DNA from: Alteromonas stellipolaris
Lineage (GTDB): Bacteria; Pseudomonadota; Gammaproteobacteria; Enterobacterales; Alteromonadaceae
NCBI RefSeq assembly: GCF_001562115.1
Contig: NZ_CP013926.1
Span: 620,001-684,000, forward strand
Length of the DNA: 64,000 nucleotides
Direction of reading: 5' to 3'
Numbering within the stretch: the first letter of the stretch is position 1; the number at the start of each line of letters is the position of its first letter. The translations under genes and the position numbers were made by a program. Under the pieces are notes generated by a model, which saw only the letters and a program-made list of their open reading frames with translations, had not been told where the DNA came from and made no database searches. Shown here one piece after another: positions 57,163 to 64,000 of the stretch.

Positions 57163-58248
57163 GTGAAAGCAGATATGGTGTATGACTACGCCCTTTATGC
57201 GGCGCTGTTCTTCTATTTTATTGTGGTAGTAAGATTTGTGTATTATCGCCACCGTATATTTCAGAGCCCCTGGTTAGCGGCGGCTATTCTGAGCTGGCCC
57301 ATTTTCATGCTAGATGAATGGATGCGGTTGTGGCAGTTAACCCAACTGGCGCCCCTTTATGGGCTGTCAGACGTCTTTGCGGTGCTACTGATGACATGTA
57401 GCTATAGAATGGTAAAGCCCATGCTTTTGGCTTATCCGTCTAAACGTTCTCGATTGTGGGTGCCTTTTTGGGTAATGGCCGTGCTGCAACTAACTATTTT
57501 ACTTATTCCCACTGAAGACAAGCTATTGTGGTTAGAAGCCTCCCCAAGTGGCGAGCCATTAATGTTATGGCCAGCTTACTTAGCTTCGTTAACTACAGGG
57601 TTCTGCGTGTTGCTCATTGGTATTCTCATCACTGAACACATTCAAATGTATCATAGGCATTTACCCGAACAGGCGGTTGACGTTCAAGAGTTTCGCGTAC
57701 CAAGACTTGCCAGCGTCATGGCAAATACGGTTGTTGTGGCGTTTGCCAGTATTTTGCTGGTGACTGCTGCCACCTTTGGCTTTTTTGCAGTGCCTTTTTG
57801 GGAAAGCCTACACCATACGGCCCTTGGCGTTTCTCTGCTCGTGGTGCTATTCAGCCTTACTTTTCCTAGGGTAACGTCACCATCGCCTTTAGATTACGAG
57901 CGGCTGGATGAAGGTGCAGTAAAGCCAGCCGAAGTGCGAGCGGTCATTGGTCAAGCTAAGCGCACCATGATTGATGGTAAAAACTACAAGAAGCTGGGGC
58001 TAACATTGAAAGACTTTAGCGATGAGGCAGGAGTTGATCCCACCACATTGGCGATTGCCTTGCACTTAGAGCTTAAGAAAAACTTTCGCGGTTTTGTGAA
58101 TCAGTACCGGCTGGACTACGCCAAAAATGTACTGCTGCGAAGTGATGCCAAAATAGCAAAAGTGGCGAAACGCTTAGGTCTTAATTCTGAAAAGTTTTTA
58201 GGCGATGTGTTAGTGAAATACCTGCGCAATAGCCAAGAACCACACTAG
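57163..58248 (+). CDS. Membrane-bound AraC-type transcription regulator
   Basis: 361 residues from GTG 57163 (ATG 57175 possible). Seven hydrophobic segments fill residues 8-245, followed by a cytoplasmic AraC-like helix-turn-helix domain (about 262-355; LTLKDFSDEAGVDPTTLAIALHLELKKNFRGFVNQYRLDYAKNVL). The layout suggests a regulator whose DNA-binding end is tethered to the membrane and senses an envelope or lipid signal. Target genes unknown. Starts 36 bases after the CYTH-CHAD gene. Confidence 0.8.
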   Translation: MKADMVYDYALYAALFFYFIVVVRFVYYRHRIFQSPWLAAAILSWPIFMLDEWMRLWQLTQLAPLYGLSDVFAVLLMTCSYRMVKPMLLAYPSKRSRLWVPFWVMAVLQLTILLIPTEDKLLWLEASPSGEPLMLWPAYLASLTTGFCVLLIGILITEHIQMYHRHLPEQAVDVQEFRVPRLASVMANTVVVAFASILLVTAATFGFFAVPFWESLHHTALGVSLLVVLFSLTFPRVTSPSPLDYERLDEGAVKPAEVRAVIGQAKRTMIDGKNYKKLGLTLKDFSDEAGVDPTTLAIALHLELKKNFRGFVNQYRLDYAKNVLLRSDAKIAKVAKRLGLNSEKFLGDVLVKYLRNSQEPH

Positions 58249-58284
58249 TTCAGTAGGCTTATTTATTTAATCTACAAAGCCATG

Positions 58285-58959
58285 CTAGCTAAAGGCATTA
58301 TAAAGCACCTGCTGGGTAAAGGTTTTACGCAAGTAGAACCCACGAGGGCGAGTTTTAATTCGCTCGCCTTGCGGACCTAAGGCATCAGTTAATACTTTGC
58401 CGCTGGCAGCCTTAGGTCGAAGGTGCAACGCCTCGCCTTGTCGAGAAGTGATTGATTCTACATGCCCCGTCAGTATTTGCTCTGTAAGCTCTTCCCAGTC
58501 TTGTTTTAACATCGCATCTTCTAGTGCACTCGGCTGCCAATAAAACGCACTGGCGACTCTGCGCTGCGCCAATGGAATGCGTCTGTCTCCCTCAATAGGT
58601 AACCACAGCACTTGTTGAATTTTATTGCGTACATTGCTTGTTTCCCACGTTAACCCTGGCTGCATCAATAAGGGGGCGTAGCAAACATAGGTGGTTTCAA
58701 GAGGCATAAAATTGGCATCAATGGGAATAGTTTTAAGTTCAATACCCAGTTCTGGGAAGTCTTGCTGAGGTTTAGAGCCGGCACTGGCCCCTAGCCAACG
58801 TTCAATTAACATACCTGGCCAACCTTTATGACGCTGTAAGTTTTCTGGTATGGCAACGTCAGCCATATGGGCTAATTCTCCCAAGGTTAAGCCCGCAATG
58901 GCGTCACAGCGGGCTAATAACGTGGTTGAATTTTCAGGTGGAGACTCGGGTGGACGCAT
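58285..58959 (-). CDS. mutH: DNA mismatch repair endonuclease MutH
   Basis: 224 residues. Active-site residues in QDFPELGIELKTIPI (Asp, Glu, Lys of the D-E-K motif). It cuts the unmethylated strand at hemimethylated GATC sites in response to MutS/MutL. Divergent from rppH, the usual arrangement. Confidence 0.96.
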   Translation of the reverse strand: MRPPESPPENSTTLLARCDAIAGLTLGELAHMADVAIPENLQRHKGWPGMLIERWLGASAGSKPQQDFPELGIELKTIPIDANFMPLETTYVCYAPLLMQPGLTWETSNVRNKIQQVLWLPIEGDRRIPLAQRRVASAFYWQPSALEDAMLKQDWEELTEQILTGHVESITSRQGEALHLRPKAASGKVLTDALGPQGERIKTRPRGFYLRKTFTQQVLYNAFS

Positions 58960-59075
58960 AGTTCAGCTCAGTAATTTTCTATAAGGAAAGCATGAATTTC
59001 GATTAATGCTTTGAATGGTGTATATATTATGGAAGAATGCAGAGATATAAAAGTATAGTGTGCCCGGGAGTCTAT

Positions 59076-59618
59076 GTGATAGATGCCGATGGATTCCGTG
59101 CGAATGTGGGCATAGTGATTTGCAACAAAATGGGTCAAATATTTTGGGCAAGGCGTTATGGTCAACATTCATGGCAGTTCCCTCAAGGCGGAATTGATGA
59201 AGGGGAATCTGCCGAACAAGCTATGTACCGCGAGCTGCACGAAGAAGTGGGACTGACACCGAAAGATGTCACCATTTTAAGTGTTACACGTAACTGGCTT
59301 AGATATAAGCTTCCTAAGCGATTAATTCGTCAGGGAAGTAATCCGGTCTGTATAGGCCAAAAACAAAAGTGGTTCCTGCTGCAGCTTGACTGTAATGAGC
59401 GGGACGTGAATGTATTGAAAACAGGGCACCCAGAATTTGATGATTGGCGTTGGGTGAGCTATTGGTATCCAATTAGAAATGTCGTGTCGTTCAAGCGAGA
59501 CGTCTACCGTCGGGTTATGAAGGAGTTTTCCCCTGTTGTAATGGCTGCTCAACAGCGTCCACAACAGCGCCATAATACGTCGTCGCAAAAGCGCGGTAAA
59601 AAGCGTAGGCGGGGCTAG
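59076..59618 (+). CDS. rppH: RNA pyrophosphohydrolase
   Basis: 180 residues from GTG 59076, five bases after GGGAG; this gives [14 protein letters not shown], matching the E. coli start MIDDDGYRPNVGIV, so the earlier ATG at 59037 is not used. Nudix box at residues 38-60 (GGIDEGES to EEVGL). Removes pyrophosphate from mRNA 5' ends and starts decay. The C-terminal tail is basic ([12 protein letters not shown]). Followed by ptsP, as in relatives. Confidence 0.95.
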   Translation: MIDADGFRANVGIVICNKMGQIFWARRYGQHSWQFPQGGIDEGESAEQAMYRELHEEVGLTPKDVTILSVTRNWLRYKLPKRLIRQGSNPVCIGQKQKWFLLQLDCNERDVNVLKTGHPEFDDWRWVSYWYPIRNVVSFKRDVYRRVMKEFSPVVMAAQQRPQQRHNTSSQKRGKKRRRG

Positions 59619-59674
59619 GCGAACGAGCAAAGTATAGGGAGTAGCGATTGGACACTCAGGGTCACAAAGGCGCA

Positions 59675-61966
59675 ATGTTAACCACGCTTAAACGTATCGT
59701 GCAGGAAATGAATCAAATTCCTGCGCTAGATACTGCCTTGTTTCGTCTGGCATCTCGCGTTAAACAAACGCTTGATGTCGACTCATGCTCCATTTATCTA
59801 GCCGATTACGAGAAACAAACCTTTATTCTAAAGGCTACCGACGGTCTGCACCCTGATGCAGTAGAGCAAGTTCATATAGGCTTTTCTGAAGGCTTAATTG
59901 GCTTAGTCGGTCAGCGTGAAGAACCGCTTAACATTGTTAACGCCCAGCATCATCCTCGATTCAAACACTATCCTGAAGTTAAAGAAGAAAACTACAACGC
60001 ATTTTTGGGTACGCCCATTATTCACCAGCGTAAAGTGTTAGGCGTCATTACCCTACAGCAAAGTGAAATGCGCCGTTTCAGTGAAGACGAAGAAGCATTC
60101 TTAGTCACCCTCGCTGCCCAGCTAGCGCTTGAAATTACCAATGCTGACATGCGCGGCGCACTAAACAATACCGCCAATGTAAACAGTATTGCACTGCAAA
60201 AAAATGTCTCTGGTATTGCGGGTTCGCCCGGCTTAGCAATTGGTAAAGGCTTCTCACCAGATAAGTCACTTAATTTAAAAAACTGGGTTGTTAAACGCAG
60301 TAAAAATCCAAACGACGAAATCCAAACCTACCGCAAAGGCGTGGAAGTCACGCGCCAACACGTGGATGGATTATCGAAAAGTTTAGATGACGATATTCCT
60401 GATGACGTTAAATCCATATTTCAGCTTTATCACCATTTACTTGATGCCAATAGCTTAGGCCGCGAGGTAGAAGAGAAAATCAGGCAAGGGTGGGATGCTG
60501 CGTCGTCACTTAAAATGGTGGTCGAAAATTACGCCGCACGTTTTCGCGCGATGGACGACCCTTACATGCAAGAGCGTGCCATCGATATCGTCGACCTTTC
60601 CGATCGTATTTTGGCGAATATTCTTACCGAGGGCCAAGGGCAAAAGCTGGTAGAAAAACTCGCCACCGAAGATAGTATTTTGGTGGCCGATGAAGTATCG
60701 GCAACCATGCTGGCTGAGTTTCCAAGAGAAAAGCTCAAAGGCATTATCTCTATACGGGGGTCAAACAACTCTCATGCCGCTATTTTAGCAAGGGCAATGG
60801 GTGTGCCTGCGGTGATGGGGTGTCAGAATGTGTCTCCTGCACTGCTTGAGGGTAAAGAGCTTTTACTCGATGGTTATGCAGGTGAGGTAATTGTTTCCCC
60901 AGAGCGGAACATCAAAACTGAATTTATTCAGCTTATTGAAGAAGAGTCGGCAATAACCGAGCGCATAGACGCCGAAGCCGGGCAGCCTTGTGAAAGCGTA
61001 GATGGCTGTCGCATGTCGCTATACATCAATGCGGGTTTGTCTGCTGAAGCCGAGCTTAATGCTGGGCATATTGGCTCGGGTATTGGTCTGTACCGTACTG
61101 AAATTCCCTTTATGCTACGGGAGCGTTTTCCTTCTGAGCAAGAGCAAGTTGAGCTTTATCGCCAAATCTTAGAGTCGGCACCCGATTTACCGATTACCAT
61201 GCGTACCCTTGATGTGGGAGGAGACAAACCCCTTCCTTATTTCCCCATCAATGAAGAGAACCCGTTCTTAGGGTGGCGGGGCATACGGTTAACACTCGAT
61301 CACCCCGAGATATTCTTGGTACAAGTACGGGCCATGCTAAGAGCCAGTATTGGGCTTAAGAACCTACGCATTATGTTACCGATGATATCCACGGTGGCAG
61401 AAGTGCAAGAAGCCAAGCGCTTAGTTAACCAAGCCTACTTTGAGATATGTGACGAGGTTTGTGAGTCAGATGAAGTACTTCAGCGGCCTAAGTTAGGTAT
61501 TATGTTAGAAGTACCCTCGGTATTGTATCAACTGCCGCAGCTTGCGAAACACGTAGATTTCTTCTCGGTGGGCAGTAACGACTTAACGCAATACTTGTTG
61601 GCGGTAGATAGAAACAACACCCGTGTGGCGGGGCTGTACAACAGCTACCATCCTGCGGTATTGGCTGCACTTTACGACATTGTGCAGCAATCAAACGAGA
61701 ACCAAATCCCCGTTACCATTTGCGGCGAGATTGCCGGTGAACCGGCAGGTGCTATTTTATTAATGGGCATGGGGTATCGTCGTTTAAGTATGAATGCGTT
61801 CAATATTCGAAAAATTAATTGGCTTATTCGTAAGGTTTCGCTGGCGGAAAGCAAACAGCTTCTTTCTCTCGCGTTAACCTCGCAAAGCCATGAACAAGTA
61901 TTCGGACATTTAAACGAATATTTAGAAACAAAAGGCTTAGGTGGGTTAATACGGGCAGGTGCGTAA
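59675..61966 (+). CDS. ptsP: PTS-Ntr enzyme I
   Basis: 763 residues from ATG 59675, which matches the family start MLTTLKRIV; TTG 59648 with GGGAG is also possible. GAF domain (about 17-165), then enzyme I: phospho-His in RGSNNSHAAILARAMGVPAVMG and the PEP-binding barrel (RTLDVGGDKPLPYF, EVPSVLYQLPQ, FFSVGSNDLTQYLLAVDRNN). First protein of the nitrogen-related phosphotransfer chain (to NPr, then EIIA-Ntr). Confidence 0.95.
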   Translation: MLTTLKRIVQEMNQIPALDTALFRLASRVKQTLDVDSCSIYLADYEKQTFILKATDGLHPDAVEQVHIGFSEGLIGLVGQREEPLNIVNAQHHPRFKHYPEVKEENYNAFLGTPIIHQRKVLGVITLQQSEMRRFSEDEEAFLVTLAAQLALEITNADMRGALNNTANVNSIALQKNVSGIAGSPGLAIGKGFSPDKSLNLKNWVVKRSKNPNDEIQTYRKGVEVTRQHVDGLSKSLDDDIPDDVKSIFQLYHHLLDANSLGREVEEKIRQGWDAASSLKMVVENYAARFRAMDDPYMQERAIDIVDLSDRILANILTEGQGQKLVEKLATEDSILVADEVSATMLAEFPREKLKGIISIRGSNNSHAAILARAMGVPAVMGCQNVSPALLEGKELLLDGYAGEVIVSPERNIKTEFIQLIEEESAITERIDAEAGQPCESVDGCRMSLYINAGLSAEAELNAGHIGSGIGLYRTEIPFMLRERFPSEQEQVELYRQILESAPDLPITMRTLDVGGDKPLPYFPINEENPFLGWRGIRLTLDHPEIFLVQVRAMLRASIGLKNLRIMLPMISTVAEVQEAKRLVNQAYFEICDEVCESDEVLQRPKLGIMLEVPSVLYQLPQLAKHVDFFSVGSNDLTQYLLAVDRNNTRVAGLYNSYHPAVLAALYDIVQQSNENQIPVTICGEIAGEPAGAILLMGMGYRRLSMNAFNIRKINWLIRKVSLAESKQLLSLALTSQSHEQVFGHLNEYLETKGLGGLIRAGA

Positions 61967-62025
61967 AATAGGCATGGCGCTAGCAGTGTAAATGCTAGTT
62001 TCTGCTGTGTGATAAAGGATTTTGT

Positions 62026-62832
62026 ATGGAACCGTTAACCATCATTTTTGTGAGCTGCTTAGTCCTTGGCGTGGTCGTCGGGTTATTAGCAGGAATGTTA
62101 GGTATAGGTGGTGGTCTTATCATCGTTCCTGTACTCTCCTACTTACTGATTCACTTTGCTGGTATGACCGTTGAGACCGTGATGCCGGTGGCCATAGCTA
62201 CCTCACTTTCTACCATCATTTTTACGGGCATGTCGTCTGCGTTCGCACACTATCGCTTAGGTAATATCCATAAACCAACGGTGCTTTATACTGGGTTTGG
62301 TATAGCAATAGGTGCTATCTTAGGGGCGCAAATTGCCAGTCATATTTCCGGTGCGCTATTAAAAGACATCTTTGCGGTTTTGGTTATTATTATTGCCGCA
62401 CAAATGATATTTGGTAAGCAGAAAACATCAGACAGCGAAGCATCGCCATGGGTGCTAAGTTGCGTGGGTAGCGGCACAGGTTTAATTAGCGCACTGATGG
62501 GTATTGGTGGTGGCGCCTTGTTAGTACCAGCTTTAGTGTGGTTCAGAATTAACATAAGATTGGCGATTGGCTGCGCGGCATTTAGTGGCTTGCTAATCGC
62601 AGTATTTGGCACCGCTAGTTTTGTTGCTGCGGGCTGGCAGCAAGCAGGTATGCCACAGTGGAGTTTAGGTTACGTATATTTGCCCGCCACAGCAGGTATT
62701 GTCACCACATCAATATTTACCGCAGGTATCGGCGCTAAGCTGGGCCAGCGGGTAAATACTCGAGTTTTAAAAGCAATGCTAGCGTGTTTGTTAGTGTTGG
62801 TAAGTATCAAAATGTTTGTAGGAATTAATTAA
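62026..62832 (+). CDS. TSUP (TauE/SafE) family permease
   Basis: 268 residues with eight membrane helices. The duplicated motif [15 protein letters not shown] (about 24-38) and [15 protein letters not shown] (about 155-169) is the TSUP hallmark. Family members export or import sulfur-containing anions; substrate unknown. Lies four bases before lgt. Confidence 0.92.
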   Translation: MEPLTIIFVSCLVLGVVVGLLAGMLGIGGGLIIVPVLSYLLIHFAGMTVETVMPVAIATSLSTIIFTGMSSAFAHYRLGNIHKPTVLYTGFGIAIGAILGAQIASHISGALLKDIFAVLVIIIAAQMIFGKQKTSDSEASPWVLSCVGSGTGLISALMGIGGGALLVPALVWFRINIRLAIGCAAFSGLLIAVFGTASFVAAGWQQAGMPQWSLGYVYLPATAGIVTTSIFTAGIGAKLGQRVNTRVLKAMLACLLVLVSIKMFVGIN

Positions 62833-62836
62833 GCGT

Positions 62837-63640
62837 ATGGCTGAAAGCAGTTATTTGGTTTTTCCCAGTATAGACCCTATTATTTTTAGCCTCGGGCCAT
62901 TAAGTGTCCGTTGGTACGGCATGATGTACCTCGTTGGTTTTATTGCCGCGTATTTGTTAGCGCAGAAGCGTTTGTCGCGCACTGAATGGACGCGAGATCA
63001 ACTCAGCGACTTATTGTTCTGGAGCTTTGTTGGTGTGATTTTAGGTGGTCGTATTGGCTATGTGTTCTTCTATCAGTTTGGCATGTTTCTAGAAAACCCC
63101 CTCTACCTGTTTAAAATATGGGCCGGTGGTATGTCGTTCCATGGCGGGCTTGTTGGCGTATTAGTGGCGTTAATGTGGCAAGCTAAGCGAATGAAAGCCA
63201 CCTTCTTGCAATTAGGTGATTTCGTTGCACCACTAGTTCCCATTGGTTTAGGCGCAGGACGCATCGGAAACTTCCTTAACGCTGAATTATGGGGCCGTAC
63301 CACTGATGTGCCTTGGGCTATCATTTTCCCAAACGCCGGTAATGTGCCTCGCCATCCTTCCCAGTTATATGAATTTGCCTTGGAAGGCGTATTATTGTTT
63401 GTTATTTTATGGCTTTATTCTGCTAAACCTCGACCGGTTGGCGCGGTAAGTGGTGTCTTTTTACTTGGCTATGGGAGTTTCCGTTTTATCGTGGAGTACT
63501 TTAGAGAGCCAGATGCTCACATTGGTTTATACCAAATGGGGCTAAGCCAAGGGCAGCTATTATGTTTACCTATGATTGCATTAGGCATAGGGCTATTAGT
63601 GCGCGCCTACACCCGCCAACAGCAACAAATTAAACAATAA
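62837..63640 (+). CDS. lgt: Prolipoprotein diacylglyceryl transferase
   Basis: 267 residues, seven helices. [13 protein letters not shown] and the signature [21 protein letters not shown] hold the key residues. It adds diacylglycerol to lipobox cysteines, so it acts on NlpD and the efflux lipoprotein encoded here. Precedes thyA by 12 bases, a conserved pair. Confidence 0.97.
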   Translation: MAESSYLVFPSIDPIIFSLGPLSVRWYGMMYLVGFIAAYLLAQKRLSRTEWTRDQLSDLLFWSFVGVILGGRIGYVFFYQFGMFLENPLYLFKIWAGGMSFHGGLVGVLVALMWQAKRMKATFLQLGDFVAPLVPIGLGAGRIGNFLNAELWGRTTDVPWAIIFPNAGNVPRHPSQLYEFALEGVLLFVILWLYSAKPRPVGAVSGVFLLGYGSFRFIVEYFREPDAHIGLYQMGLSQGQLLCLPMIALGIGLLVRAYTRQQQQIKQ

Positions 63641-63652
63641 ATAAGAAGAAAG

Positions 63653-64000
63653 ATGAAAGAATATCTCGCATTGATGCGCCATGTACGTGATACAGGTGTA
63701 AAAAAGGAAGACCGCACTGGAACCGGCACATTAAGTGTATTTGGCTATCAAATGCGGTTTGATTTACAACAAGGCTTTCCGTTAGTTACCACTAAAAAAT
63801 GCCACCTTAAATCTATTATTCACGAGCTGCTATGGTTCTTGAAAGGCGAAAGTAACATCGCTTATTTGAAAGAAAATGGCGTGAGCATTTGGGATGGTTG
63901 GGCAACAGAAGAGGGCGAATTAGGCCCTGTATACGGTAAGCAATGGCGCAGTTGGGATAATGGCGATGGTACAACTATCGATCAGATAGCCGATGTGATT
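63653..64000 (+). CDS. thyA: Thymidylate synthase, N-terminal part
   Basis: Runs off the window after 116 codons; the catalytic Cys lies beyond. [38 protein letters not shown] and [20 protein letters not shown] are diagnostic. Makes dTMP from dUMP with methylene-THF, working with FolA. AGAAGAAAG ribosome site. Confidence 0.97.
   Translation, partial: MKEYLALMRHVRDTGVKKEDRTGTGTLSVFGYQMRFDLQQGFPLVTTKKCHLKSIIHELLWFLKGESNIAYLKENGVSIWDGWATEEGELGPVYGKQWRSWDNGDGTTIDQIADVI

Noticed and set aside
59037-59075. Upstream ATG for rppH
   Set aside because: The family start aligns with GTG 59076, which has GGGAG; the extra part overlaps the likely promoter.

Overview
The window is a chromosomal segment of a marine gammaproteobacterium, most likely Alteromonas or a close relative in the Alteromonadaceae. 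Basis: the core gene content and order (ftsB-ispD-ispF-truD-surE-pcm-yqaA-nlpD-rpoS; rplU-rpmA-obgE; mutH/rppH-ptsP-TSUP-lgt-thyA), a nickel superoxide dismutase, a TIGR03545-type protein, and moderate GC. This assignment is inference; no database was searched.

Layout. 1-2.5 kb holds an RRM protein, a flavin reductase whose 3' end lies in a 24-25 bp tandem repeat, a 2OG-Fe(II) oxygenase and an unlisted 33-residue membrane peptide. 2.7-16.2 kb is a sedentary chromosomal integron: 23 recognisable attC sites plus one truncated attC, all cassettes on the minus strand, read away from the tyrosine recombinase IntI (16404-17372, plus). The intI promoter carries a perfect LexA box. Cassettes hold a YefM/YoeB toxin-antitoxin pair, an RDD membrane protein, a predicted nucleotidyltransferase, one clear (Imm8) and one possible (Imm59-like) immunity protein, about ten small membrane proteins and many unknowns. 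One attC is split by a roughly 200 bp relic resembling an IS110/IS1111 element.

17.4-29.4 kb is core: fadBA (with a PsrA-like site), lytic transglycosylase, pepQ, a ZIP-type transporter, ispB, rplU-rpmA and obgE. 29.4-31.5 kb is an apparent Fur-controlled nickel-SOD operon: two helical unknown proteins, a His-rich membrane protein, sodN and its protease sodX. 31.7-42.4 kb holds folA, the rpoS-nlpD-pcm-surE cluster with ispD/ispF/truD/ftsB, a TIGR03545 protein and a chemoreceptor. 42.8-54.7 kb holds putA and a tripartite RND efflux operon followed by its own two-component system. 54.8-64 kb holds an SH3 protein, a CYTH-CHAD protein, a membrane AraC-type regulator, mutH, rppH, ptsP, a TSUP permease, lgt and the start of thyA.

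Most unusual: the frameshifted repeat tail of the flavin reductase, the element inside an attC, the strand-asymmetric wobble pairs in the attC stems, the small uncharacterised cassettes, and the Fur-boxed NiSOD operon with three uncharacterised members.
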